From Dyadobacter sp. SG02 (GTDB lineage: Bacteria > Bacteroidota > Bacteroidia > Cytophagales > Spirosomataceae), in the NCBI RefSeq assembly GCF_900109045.1, contig NZ_FNYL01000007.1, positions 1-64,000 of the forward strand: a stretch of 64,000 nucleotides of DNA, read 5' to 3'. The notes beneath the pieces are model-generated. The model saw nothing but the letters and a program-made list of their open reading frames with translations. It had not been told where the DNA came from and did not search any database. Position numbers and translations under genes: made by a program. This document shows, piece by piece, positions 52,668 to 61,409 of this stretch (positions are counted from its first letter, which is position 1; each line of letters begins with the position of its first letter).

Positions 52668-53699
52668 ATGAATCAACACGAGTTCGACATATTATTACAA
52701 AAATACCTGGCCGGAACGTGCAGTCCCGAGGAGGAACAGCAGGTGCTCGAATGGGCGGATCGCGTGCATGCCCACGCGCCGGAGCCGCTCACAGGCGCGG
52801 AATTGAGGGCTACGGAGCAGAAAATCTGGAAGAAAATACGCCGGAATGCATTGCCGGCGCGAAGCTGGAATACCCCGGTGATGCGGATCGGAATGGGCAT
52901 TGCGGCCGCGGTGTTGCTGACAGCCGCATTATATGTGCTCAGGCCGGGTATTTTCACGACTTCCAAAAGCCAATTGGTTCAACAATCAGAGCCTGTTAAG
53001 GTGGTAACACAGGAATCCGATGATTTTTTGATAGTTAAAAACACCAGTGGCCGGGAGCGCTCGCTGACGTTGGAAGATGGCTCTGTAATCGTACTTGCCA
53101 GGGAAAGCACACTGCGTTACCCCCGCCATTTCGACCCCAAGAACCGCCAGGTGGAACTGGAAGGCGAGGCCGTTTTCAATATCAAACGCGATACTTCACG
53201 ACCATTTTTCGTGTATTCCGGCGAACTGGTGACGCAGGTGCTCGGGACGAGTTTCAAGGTGACGTCGTTCGGGAATGCGCGGACGATCGAGGTGCAGGTG
53301 CTGAGCGGGAAGGTTTCTGTTTACGAAAATCAGGAAAAATCGCCGCAAAACCGGAATGGGGTGGTGCTACGGCCAAACCAGAAAATTACATTCGATAAGG
53401 AAGCGAAAAAACTGGTTCCCGAGTTGGTGTCCGCACCGGTGATGGTGGAGTCGACGGTGCAGGTGCGCGAATTTGCATTTGAGGAATCGCCTTTGCAAAC
53501 GGTTTTGAATGCATTGCAAAAAGCCTACGACGTCGAAATAGTAGTCGAAAACCCCACTCTGAACAACTGCACGTTCACGGGCGACATTACCGGATTGCCA
53601 CTACATACCCAGTTGCGTTTCATCTGTAAATCAGTGAATGCAAGCTATGAACTGCGCGGAACGACCTTCTTCGTCAACGGTGAAGGCTGCCCAAAATAA
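52668..53699 (+). CDS. FecR-type anti-sigma factor
   Basis: A 343-residue membrane protein. The N-terminal cytoplasmic part (about 1-70, FDILLQKYLAGTCSPEEEQQV) should hold the sigma factor; one membrane span lies at 71-91; the periplasmic FecR domain has LEDGSVIVLARESTLRYP, EGEAVFNI and GTSFKVTSF, and a C-terminal DUF4974 (FEESPLQTVLNALQKAYDVEI). The DUF4974 is expected to contact the STN domain of the SusC protein encoded next. Substrate binding outside is passed through STN and FecR to the sigma factor. Confidence 0.93.
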   Translation: MNQHEFDILLQKYLAGTCSPEEEQQVLEWADRVHAHAPEPLTGAELRATEQKIWKKIRRNALPARSWNTPVMRIGMGIAAAVLLTAALYVLRPGIFTTSKSQLVQQSEPVKVVTQESDDFLIVKNTSGRERSLTLEDGSVIVLARESTLRYPRHFDPKNRQVELEGEAVFNIKRDTSRPFFVYSGELVTQVLGTSFKVTSFGNARTIEVQVLSGKVSVYENQEKSPQNRNGVVLRPNQKITFDKEAKKLVPELVSAPVMVESTVQVREFAFEESPLQTVLNALQKAYDVEIVVENPTLNNCTFTGDITGLPLHTQLRFICKSVNASYELRGTTFFVNGEGCPK

Positions 53700-53710
53700 C
53701 CAATCCCCAA

Positions 53711-53830
53711 CCACATTTGACAAAACCTGACCACACCTGACAAAACCCGACCACACCTGACGACACCTGACAAAACCTGACCACACCTAACCACACCCGA
53801 CAATTCCTGACCACACCTGACCCCACCGAG
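53711..53830. repeat. Twelve-unit 10-bp tandem repeat
   Basis: Exact 10-base phasing over 120 bases with unit consensus CMAMACCTGA (M = A or C), for example CCACACCTGA and CAAAACCTGA. The units alternate irregularly and the first and last differ most. It lies between fecR and susC and encodes no credible protein on either strand. At 10 bases per unit each copy lies on the same face of the helix. Confidence 0.9.
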
Positions 53831-53862
53831 CGCCTATGCCAAAACCCTGACCCACAAAAAAA

Positions 53863-53889
53863 GCCAATAATGCTGCGAACATTACTGGC
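53863..53889 (+). other. Leader hairpin before susC
   Basis: GCCAATAATG (53863-53872) pairs with CATTACTGGC (53880-53889) with one mismatch and a 7-base loop, 85 bases before the susC start. No T tract follows at once. It could be an attenuator or an mRNA-stability hairpin in the long leader. Confidence 0.4.
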
Positions 53890-53974
53890 CCTGACAACAT
53901 CCGCCCGAAACGCCAATCCCGGATCGGATGCCCTTGTTTCTGAGTCTCTTACAAATCAAAAACATTTTAAAATT

Positions 53975-56900
53975 ATGCAAAAAACTATATCCGTCAAACG
54001 GTTATTGATTCGTGCTATGCAAATAACTGTCGTACAGCTGCTTTGTTCGGCGCTTTTCTGCGGGTTGTCATTTGCGGCCGAAACACGGGCGCAGGAAATT
54101 CTGCGGCAGGAAGTGTCACTTTCGGTGCAGTCGGCGGAGGTCAAAACCGTCCTTGCCCGCATCGAGAAGCAAACGAGCATCAAATTCATTTACAGTGGAA
54201 ACAGCATCAATGCGCGCCAGCGCGTGTCGGTGAATGCGGTGAACAGCCGGCTTTCCAAAGTACTCGACGAGCTGCTGACGCCGCTGAGCGTAAGTTACGA
54301 GGTGGTGGATTCGCACATTTTGCTCCATCGCAAGCCGGTAGAGCCTGTGCAGGCGCCGGACATCAAATCGGTGATCCGCAAGTTGACAGGCTCTGTGTCG
54401 GACGAAAAAGGCGATCCGCTGCCCGGCGTGAGTATTCTCGTGAAAGGCACGCAGACCGGTACCACCACGAATGCCGACGGCAAGTTTGCTTTGGAAGTGC
54501 TCAATGATAACGCAGTGCTGATTTTCAGCTTCGTAGGTTACATTGCGCAGGAGCTTTCGGTAGGTGCTCAGAGCGATATTTCCATCAAAATGGCCCCGGA
54601 GGCCAAGTCGTTGAATGAGGTAGTCGTGACGGCATTGGGGATCGCCAAAGACAAAAAAGCATTGACTTACGCGGTAACCGAGGTAAAAGGCAGCGAGTTC
54701 ACGCAGGCGAGGGAGGCCAATCTGGGTAATGCATTGTCGGGAAAAATCGCGGGTGTGAATGCGACGAGCACGGCCAACGGTGCTGCCGGTTCGAGCCGCG
54801 TGATCATTCGTGGTAACGGTTCGCTCAGCGGTGATAACCAGCCGCTATATGTCGTGAATGGTATTCCCATTAACAATGCCAACCAGGGCACACCCGGAAC
54901 TTACGGAGGAACCGACAAGGGGGATGGATTATTAAGTATCAACCCGGACGATATCGAAAGCATTTCAGTGCTCAAAGGCGGTACCGCCGCGGCACTTTAC
55001 GGCTCGCGCGCCTCTAACGGGGTTATTTTGATTACCACTAAATCAGGCAAGGGGCAGAAAGGGCTTGGCGTCGAGTTCAACTCCAATTATACTTTCGAAC
55101 GGCCGCTTACATTTTCCGACTGGCAATACCAATTCGGCTCGGGGTCGCGCGGGGTGGCGCCTACCTCGCAGGCGGAGGCCATTTCCTATGGTCGTACTTC
55201 ATGGGGCGCCAAACTCGACGGCTCGATGGTGATGCAGCCGGACGGACAATCGAGGTCCTATGTAGCCCAGAAAAAGAATATCAAGAACTTTTACGATACG
55301 GGAAGCACATTCAGCAACACGCTGGCGGTCAACGGCGGAAACGAAACGACCAATTTCCGTTTTTCGGCTTCCAATATGGATAACAAAGGCGTGGTGCCGA
55401 ATTCGTCGGTCAACCGCAAGACATTTAACCTCAGCGCTTCATCCACATTGGCCAAAAAGGTGGTTTTCGAGGGTAATGTGCAGTACAATATCGAGAATGT
55501 GAAAAACAGGACCTATGTAGCGGATTTTACCAAAAACCCGAATGCGTCGGTTCAGCTGGCGGCAACGAACCTCGATATCCGTACGCTATCGCCGGGTTAC
55601 GACGACCGTGGTTACGAACAGCTCTGGAACGATTACGTGTATGTCATGAACCCGTATTTTGCTGTAAATAAGGTACAGAACGAGGATGACAAGCGGCGGG
55701 TAATCGGCTCGTTCAGTACGCGTTACAACTTTTCCGAGCACCTGTACGTGCGCGGGAGGCTGGGGATCGACCAGTTTTCGATCCGGGGCGTGGACATAAC
55801 GCCGACCGGAACCGCTTACAACACGCAGGGCGAGATGTCGACCCGCCGACTGACGACTTATGAAACCAATGCGGAGGCTATTCTGGGCTTCAATAAGGAA
55901 TTCGGCCGTTTTTCGGTGAATGCGATGGTGGGCGGGAATAAAATGTATAACAATGTCAACGGCGTCAACGCGACCAGCGGGCGTTTCAATGTGCCTTTTA
56001 GCTACTTCATTACCAATGGCAGCAGCCAGTCGTATACCGAAGTCGACCGCGAATTTGGTATTAACTCGCTGTTCGGTTCGGCGGATATTGGGTTCAGTAA
56101 CCTGCTCTACCTGACGCTCACCGGCCGCCAGGACTGGTTTTCGACACTTTCCATGGACAATAACACGCTGTTTTACCCGTCGGTGGGTTTGAGTTACGTG
56201 TTTTCGGATGGTTTCAAAAACAAACCTTCCTGGCTGGATTACGGCAAGCTGCGCACTTCCTGGGCCAAAGTGGGTGGCGGCGCGCCCGATCCTTACGGAC
56301 TGACATTGGCCTATGCCGCACCGCCGCAGTCGCATTTGGGCCAGCCGCTGATGAATATCAATGGTGGTACTATTCCCAATGAGAAACTGAAACCCTACAC
56401 CTCGACGACTACCGAGTTAGGTGTAGAAACCAAGCTTTTCGGAAACCGGCTGGGCGTGGACCTTACGGTTTATGACCGCACTACTACCGATGATATTGTG
56501 CGTGCAACGGTCCCGTTTTCAACCAGTTATACCAATGTCTCTCTGAATGTCGGTAAGGTTCAAAACCGCGGGATCGAGCTGTTGCTGACGGGTTCGCCGG
56601 TGAAATCCGTGAATGGTTTCGGCTGGGATGTAAGTTTTAATATGGCTTATAATAAAAATACGGTGGTCAAAATCGCGGACGGTCTCACAAGCCTTGCGCT
56701 CCCCGGCGCGATCGCACGTACGCAGAATGGCTTTATTTACCATTTTGAAGGCCAGCCGTTCGGGATGATCTCGGGCTACCGCGCCAAAACCGATGCGAAT
56801 GGTAGTGTGGTTTACAATCGTGACAGCGGACTGCCTTTGCAAGGTGCATTCACCGCACTGGGTCGCGGTGTGCCGCCTTTGACCCTCGGCTTAACCAACA

Positions 56901-57394
56901 CATTCCGGTACAAAACCTTCTCACTGGGCTTCTTGCTCGACGGTAAGTTCGGATCGAAAATGTACACTTCTACCAATGCATATGCGACCAACTACGGCTT
57001 GCACAAACGCACGGTCGAGAACAACGTCCGCGAAACCGGTGTGACAGTTTCCGGCGTGGACCAGGAAGGGGCGCCATTTACCAAAACCATCCCCGCGCAG
57101 AACTACTACCAGGGCATTGCATTCTCGATCACCGACCAGTTTGTGTCCGACGCCGGCTTTGTTAAACTCCGCCAACTGACATTTGGCTATTCTTTGCCGC
57201 AACGTATTGTCGCAAAAACGCCGTTTCAGTCGGCCAGCCTCTCGTTCGTGGCGCGTAACCTGCTGCTTATTTATAGTCAGGTCAAAAACGTCGATCCCGA
57301 ATCGAATTATAGCAATGGGAATGGACAAGGCTTGGAAAATTTCGGGGTGCCGCCTACGCGCAGTTTTGGTTTGAACCTGATGGTAAGGTTCTGA
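53975..57394 (+). CDS. SusC/RagA-family TonB-dependent outer-membrane transporter with STN domain
   Basis: An 1139-residue transporter. After a signal peptide (about 1-38) there is a secretin/TonB N-terminal STN domain (about 50-105: VKTVLARIEKQTSIKFIYSG), which links it to FecR signalling. A CarboxypepD_reg-like domain follows (about 135-215, VSDEKGDPLPGVSILVKG), then the plug (LNEVVVTALGI, LSGKIAGVNAT, PLYVVNGIPI, SISVLKGGTAAALYGSRASNG) and a barrel. It forms a lidded pair with the SusD encoded next and imports a glycan, oligomer or other nutrient. Substrate unknown. Start ATG at 53975 (MQKTISVKRLLIR) begins the signal sequence; frame is open to 53870 but overlaps no sensible part. Confidence 0.94.
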   Translation: MQKTISVKRLLIRAMQITVVQLLCSALFCGLSFAAETRAQEILRQEVSLSVQSAEVKTVLARIEKQTSIKFIYSGNSINARQRVSVNAVNSRLSKVLDELLTPLSVSYEVVDSHILLHRKPVEPVQAPDIKSVIRKLTGSVSDEKGDPLPGVSILVKGTQTGTTTNADGKFALEVLNDNAVLIFSFVGYIAQELSVGAQSDISIKMAPEAKSLNEVVVTALGIAKDKKALTYAVTEVKGSEFTQAREANLGNALSGKIAGVNATSTANGAAGSSRVIIRGNGSLSGDNQPLYVVNGIPINNANQGTPGTYGGTDKGDGLLSINPDDIESISVLKGGTAAALYGSRASNGVILITTKSGKGQKGLGVEFNSNYTFERPLTFSDWQYQFGSGSRGVAPTSQAEAISYGRTSWGAKLDGSMVMQPDGQSRSYVAQKKNIKNFYDTGSTFSNTLAVNGGNETTNFRFSASNMDNKGVVPNSSVNRKTFNLSASSTLAKKVVFEGNVQYNIENVKNRTYVADFTKNPNASVQLAATNLDIRTLSPGYDDRGYEQLWNDYVYVMNPYFAVNKVQNEDDKRRVIGSFSTRYNFSEHLYVRGRLGIDQFSIRGVDITPTGTAYNTQGEMSTRRLTTYETNAEAILGFNKEFGRFSVNAMVGGNKMYNNVNGVNATSGRFNVPFSYFITNGSSQSYTEVDREFGINSLFGSADIGFSNLLYLTLTGRQDWFSTLSMDNNTLFYPSVGLSYVFSDGFKNKPSWLDYGKLRTSWAKVGGGAPDPYGLTLAYAAPPQSHLGQPLMNINGGTIPNEKLKPYTSTTTELGVETKLFGNRLGVDLTVYDRTTTDDIVRATVPFSTSYTNVSLNVGKVQNRGIELLLTGSPVKSVNGFGWDVSFNMAYNKNTVVKIADGLTSLALPGAIARTQNGFIYHFEGQPFGMISGYRAKTDANGSVVYNRDSGLPLQGAFTALGRGVPPLTLGLTNTFRYKTFSLGFLLDGKFGSKMYTSTNAYATNYGLHKRTVENNVRETGVTVSGVDQEGAPFTKTIPAQNYYQGIAFSITDQFVSDAGFVKLRQLTFGYSLPQRIVAKTPFQSASLSFVARNLLLIYSQVKNVDPESNYSNGNGQGLENFGVPPTRSFGLNLMVRF

Positions 57395-57440
57395 TAAATA
57401 GTGGAATGTGTATTTGAACGACCAATTTTGACCTTGACTT

Positions 57441-59024
57441 ATGAGCTATAAAAATATCAGCCTGAAAGCATTTACTGCCCTGCTGGCGGGCGCTATGAGC
57501 CTGACCGCCTGCGACAATGGTTTCGAGGAAATGAATACCAACCCGAATGCCTACACCGAGCCGGTGATCGGAAGCCTTTTCTCGAACAGTATTATTAAAA
57601 CAGCGGGTGACGGCGATAATAACACGCTGTATGCCAACGACAAACTGTCGGGCTGCTTCGTACAATACTTCGCTTCCCTGAACGCCTGGCAATGGACAGG
57701 CGACAAATATCTTTACAAGCAGGATTATAACAAAGGCCTGTTCGAAACGGCATACAGCAGCGAATTGAAAGAGACCGCGCAGATCATCGCGCTCCTGAAA
57801 GACAAGCCGGAAATGAGCAATATGTACCACATCGCACGCATCTGGCGGGTATTTATCCTCCATCGCGTGACGGATATGTACGGCGATATCCCGTATTCGC
57901 AGGCGGGTTTGGGTTACATTGAATCGGTGTATAAGCCGGAATATGATACGCAGGACCAGATTTACGCTTCGATGCTGGGCGATCTGGAAACAAGCGCCAA
58001 AGCCCTGGACGCTTCAAAAGCTTCATTCGGCGGCGCGGATTTTCTGTATGGCGGCGATGCTGTGAATTGGAAGAAATTCGCGTATTCGCTCATGCTGCGG
58101 CTGGGCATGCGGTTGACCAAAGTGGACATCGCGATGGCTGAAACCTGGGTAAAAAAAGCCATTGCAGGCGGCGTGATGGAAAGCAATGCCGATATCGCGA
58201 AGCTGAACCACACCGGCGGCTCGGCCAACAACTGGAACGTGAACAGCTATCTCTTGCAGGGTGGGGAAGGAGTACCACCGTCGGCACAGGGTAAGGGTTA
58301 TTCCAAACTGAACAAGACCTTTATCGACTACCTCAAAACCACCAGGGACCCGCGGCTTCCTTTCTATTCCACATTATGGCAGGGTAATGCCGATCCCGCC
58401 AAACTGCCGCAAACCAGCGCGCCGGAGGCACAGAAAGGCCTCCCCGGTGGGTATGATTATACCACCATCAAAGACCTGATCCCGAACTGGACCGACAATA
58501 TGCAAGCCGAGTATTCGGAGATCAATATCAACACCATCGCCGCGCTGGCAGCCCCGAGCATCTTCCAGGCCTATTCGGAAGTATCGCTCCTGCTCGCCGA
58601 GGCCGCATTGCGCAAATGGACGACCGGCGACGTGAAAACGTATTACGATAATGCCGTGAAGGCCTCCATGGAATCACAAACCTTGTACCCGGGTAATGTG
58701 ACCGTCACGCCCGCACAGATACAGGCCTACCTGACCGCGAACCCGTACAATGCCACCACATTGGAGGCCGGTATGAAGCAGATCCATACGCAATTCTGGG
58801 CATCGCATTTCATGAACAATATCGAGGTATATGCCAATTGGCGGCGAACCGGCTACCCCGCGCTTACACCGACCAATTATGCAGGTAATGAAACAGGCGG
58901 CGCTATTCCGAGGCGGTTGCGTTACCCCGAATCCGAAGCCAGTCTGAACCGCGAGGCGTACGCCGCTGCGGTGAGTAAGCAAGGAGCAGATTTGTTCACG
59001 ACGCGGATTTGGTGGGATAAATAG
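57441..59024 (+). CDS. SusD/RagB-family nutrient-binding outer-membrane lipoprotein
   Basis: A 527-residue surface lipoprotein. The signal ends in a lipobox SLTAC with Cys24 followed by DNG. The mature part is mostly helical with TPR-like units: RIWRVFILHRVTDMYGDIPYS, FAYSLMLRLGMR, SEVSLLLAEAALRKW and an ending AIPRRLRYPESEASLN. This is the SusD-like group of PF12771 type rather than the classic SusD_RagB. It covers the SusC barrel as a lid and holds the substrate. The gap to susC is 46 bases and a strong terminator follows. Confidence 0.93.
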   Translation: MSYKNISLKAFTALLAGAMSLTACDNGFEEMNTNPNAYTEPVIGSLFSNSIIKTAGDGDNNTLYANDKLSGCFVQYFASLNAWQWTGDKYLYKQDYNKGLFETAYSSELKETAQIIALLKDKPEMSNMYHIARIWRVFILHRVTDMYGDIPYSQAGLGYIESVYKPEYDTQDQIYASMLGDLETSAKALDASKASFGGADFLYGGDAVNWKKFAYSLMLRLGMRLTKVDIAMAETWVKKAIAGGVMESNADIAKLNHTGGSANNWNVNSYLLQGGEGVPPSAQGKGYSKLNKTFIDYLKTTRDPRLPFYSTLWQGNADPAKLPQTSAPEAQKGLPGGYDYTTIKDLIPNWTDNMQAEYSEININTIAALAAPSIFQAYSEVSLLLAEAALRKWTTGDVKTYYDNAVKASMESQTLYPGNVTVTPAQIQAYLTANPYNATTLEAGMKQIHTQFWASHFMNNIEVYANWRRTGYPALTPTNYAGNETGGAIPRRLRYPESEASLNREAYAAAVSKQGADLFTTRIWWDK

Positions 59025-59035
59025 TTAGAAGGGAG

Positions 59036-59073
59036 AAAGGGAGGAAGGAGGATGGCCCCTTCCTCCCTTTTTA
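59036..59073 (+). terminator. Rho-independent terminator after susD
   Basis: AAAGGGAGGAAGG (59036-59048) pairs perfectly with CCTTCCTCCCTTT (59058-59070), a 13-bp stem with a 9-base loop, followed by TTA. It ends the sigma/FecR/SusC/SusD unit and separates the redoxin gene. Confidence 0.85.
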
Positions 59074-59163
59074 GTGAGCAAAATCAGATAGAACAAAACC
59101 AGTATTTTGTTGTACCGCGCCCGCTTTTGGTTTAAATTCATAACTCAACCAAAAACCAGAAAT

Positions 59164-60288
59164 ATGCGCGCATTTCATAAACTGATTTTTGTTTTCGCAT
59201 TGGTCGTCAATGCATTGCATTTATTTGCCGCCGACCAGCCCGAGACTTTGAAAACAGGTGCCCAGGCTCCGGACTTCAACCTGCTGGGTGTTGATGGCAA
59301 GCGGTATTCGCTCAAAAGCTTTGCCGGCGCAGATATTCTCGCGATCGTGTTCACCTGCAACCATTGCCCGACCGCGCAGGCGTACGAGGAGCGGATCAAA
59401 AAGCTGACTTCGGATTATAAGGCCAAAAAGGTCGCGGTTGTCGCTATTTCCTCCAATGACCCGAAAGCGATATTGCTCGATGAATTGGGTTATACCGACA
59501 TGAGCGATACGTACGATGAAATGAAGCTCAGGGCGAAGGATATGGCCTATAATTTTCCTTATCTCTACGATGGCGATGACCAGAAGATCGCGTTGGCATA
59601 TGGCCCGGTGGCTACTCCTCATATTTTTATTTTTGACAAAGCCCGGAAGCTCCAATACAACGGCCGGATCGACGACGTAGAAAAACCGACCGGGACGCCC
59701 AAAAACATTGACGCCCGTAACGCTATTGAAGCATTGCTGGCGGGCAAACCCGTTCCGGCACCCGCTACAAAGACTTTTGGCTGCTCGATGAAATGGGCTG
59801 CGAAAGAAGATAATGTAAAAAAAGAGCAAACGGCCTGGGCCAAAGAGCCGGTGACGCTGGAAACTATCGATGAGGCAGGTTTGAAAGAATTAATCCAAAA
59901 TAAGTCGGACAAATTGCGGCTCATTAATGTGTGGGCAACCTGGTGCGGGCCTTGCGTCACGGAGTTCCCCGATTTTATGGTCATGCACCACATGTACCGC
60001 CGCCGCGACTTTGAATTTATTTCGATCAGCGCGGACAATCCCGACAAGAAGGACAAGGCGCTGAAATTCCTGCGAGGCAAATTTGCATCCAATAAAAACT
60101 ACATTTTCAATATCGAAGACAAATACAAGCTCATCGAAGCGGTAGATTCGAAATGGCAGGGCGCTTTACCGTATACCATACTTGTAGAACCGGGCGGCAA
60201 GATCGTCTATTCGCAGCAAGGGCCGATCGACCCCGCGAAAATGAAGAAGCTGATCGTTGAAAACAAGTATGTCGGACGGTACTACTAA
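59164..60288 (+). CDS. Exported protein with two thioredoxin-fold domains
   Basis: A 374-residue exported protein with a signal peptide (MRAFHKLIFVFALVVNALHL then FAAD). Domain 1 (about 25-200) is an AhpC/TSA-like redoxin with CNHC at 65-68 (TCNHCPTAQAYE), a form typical of the peroxiredoxin-like family that follows FecR loci. Domain 2 (about 225-370) is TlpA/ResA-like with WATWCGPC, Cys261 and Cys264. It should act as a periplasmic thiol oxidoreductase; electron source and client are unknown. It has its own leader after the terminator and is 29 bases before the isomerase-like gene, so the two are a likely unit. Confidence 0.88.
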   Translation: MRAFHKLIFVFALVVNALHLFAADQPETLKTGAQAPDFNLLGVDGKRYSLKSFAGADILAIVFTCNHCPTAQAYEERIKKLTSDYKAKKVAVVAISSNDPKAILLDELGYTDMSDTYDEMKLRAKDMAYNFPYLYDGDDQKIALAYGPVATPHIFIFDKARKLQYNGRIDDVEKPTGTPKNIDARNAIEALLAGKPVPAPATKTFGCSMKWAAKEDNVKKEQTAWAKEPVTLETIDEAGLKELIQNKSDKLRLINVWATWCGPCVTEFPDFMVMHHMYRRRDFEFISISADNPDKKDKALKFLRGKFASNKNYIFNIEDKYKLIEAVDSKWQGALPYTILVEPGGKIVYSQQGPIDPAKMKKLIVENKYVGRYY

Positions 60289-60316
60289 CCCATATTCAAA
60301 CAACCAACCTGACTTT

Positions 60317-61324
60317 ATGGAAGACCTGGACATTTCAAGACGCCGTTTTCTGGGCGCTTCGGCCCTGGCGGCTGCGGGCTTTGTGATGGCGCGTACGCCT
60401 ATTTTCGGCGCACCGGCTTATATTAAGAGACTCGGCAAACCGAATTCGCTTTTCAATGGCGTGCAGGTAGGCGCCATTACCTATTCGTGGCGGAGCCTTC
60501 CCGGCAGCGCCGAGGACATTTTGAAATACTGTATTGAAACCAATATCAGCGCAATCGAGCTCATGGGCCCCACCGGCGAGTCGTTCGCAGGCGCGCCGGA
60601 AGCACCGCCACGCCCGAACCTGGCACCTGGCCCGGATGGCAAACGCCCGGAAATGACGGACGAGCAAAAGGCGGTTCAGAAGGAATATGCCACTAAAATG
60701 GCCGAATGGCGTGCAAAAGTGTCGATGGACAAATTTGTGCAGCTGCGCAAAATGTACAATGATGCCGGTGTGAGCATTTACGGTTTCAAACCCAATGCAT
60801 TGAACGCGAACAGTACCGATGCCGAAGTGGATTACGCCTTCCGCGCAGCGAAAGCGCTGGGCGCGAACCAGGCGAATGTAGAGTTGCCCAACGACCCCGC
60901 GCAAACGAAGCGCCTCGGTGATATTGCGGCTAAAAACAAGGTCTATTGCGGCTACCACGGCCACACGCAGCAAACGCCGACGTGGTGGGACACTGCATTG
61001 AGCCAGTCGAAATACAATGCAATGAACTTCGATATGGGGCATTATGTAGCGGCAGGATTCGATCCATTCCCGCTGCTGGAAGCAAAGCACGATCACATCG
61101 TGAGCATGCACGTGAAGGATCGCAAAAACAAGGAACACGGCGGTGCAAACGTAGTCTGGGGCCAGGGCGACACGCCGATCGTGGCCGTACTCGAAACAAT
61201 GCGTGCGAAGAAATACAAATTCCCGGCGACGATCGAGTTGGAATACGAGATCCCGGCAGGTTCCGACCCGTTGAAGGAAACTGCGAAATGCGTGGAATTT
61301 GCGCGTAAGGCGCTGGGCGCGTAA
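60317..61324 (+). CDS. Tat-exported sugar phosphate isomerase/epimerase-like TIM-barrel protein
   Basis: A 335-residue protein with a twin-arginine signal (ISRRRFLGASALAAAGFVMA at 6-25). The mature part is an AP endonuclease 2/xylose-isomerase-like barrel: GVQVGAITYSWRS, TNISAIELMGPTG, VYCGYHGHTQQ, NFDMGHYVAAG, HIVSMHVKDR and FPATIELEYE hold the metal-binding Glu, His and Asp set. An Ala/Pro-rich insert (GAPEAPPRPNLAPGPDGKRP) interrupts the first third. Sugar epimerase or isomerase activity in the periplasm is inferred. Start ATG at 60317; upstream frame overlaps the redoxin gene. Confidence 0.87.
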   Translation: MEDLDISRRRFLGASALAAAGFVMARTPIFGAPAYIKRLGKPNSLFNGVQVGAITYSWRSLPGSAEDILKYCIETNISAIELMGPTGESFAGAPEAPPRPNLAPGPDGKRPEMTDEQKAVQKEYATKMAEWRAKVSMDKFVQLRKMYNDAGVSIYGFKPNALNANSTDAEVDYAFRAAKALGANQANVELPNDPAQTKRLGDIAAKNKVYCGYHGHTQQTPTWWDTALSQSKYNAMNFDMGHYVAAGFDPFPLLEAKHDHIVSMHVKDRKNKEHGGANVVWGQGDTPIVAVLETMRAKKYKFPATIELEYEIPAGSDPLKETAKCVEFARKALGA

Positions 61325-61337
61325 TTTATATTCATTG

Positions 61338-61386
61338 AAAAAGAGGTTTCTATGGCAGTTTGACCTGACCGTAGAAACCTCTTTTT
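61338..61386. terminator. Strong hairpin terminator between convergent genes
   Basis: A 15-bp perfect stem (61338-61352 with 61372-61386, sequence AAAAAGAGGTTTCTA and its complement) ends in a T tract on the plus strand and also offers a T tract on the minus strand, so it may serve both genes. Confidence 0.85.
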
Positions 61387-61409
61387 GTTTAACAAAATCA
61401 GGCTTATGC

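Noticed and set aside
53711..53830. Possible CRISPR array
   Set aside because: Units of 10 bases are directly adjacent with no unique spacers, and no cas genes are near.
53674..53916. 80-codon frame on the minus strand across the 10-bp repeat
   Set aside because: The protein is only a translation of the tandem repeat (repeated VGFCQVWSG-like phrases) and has no independent support.
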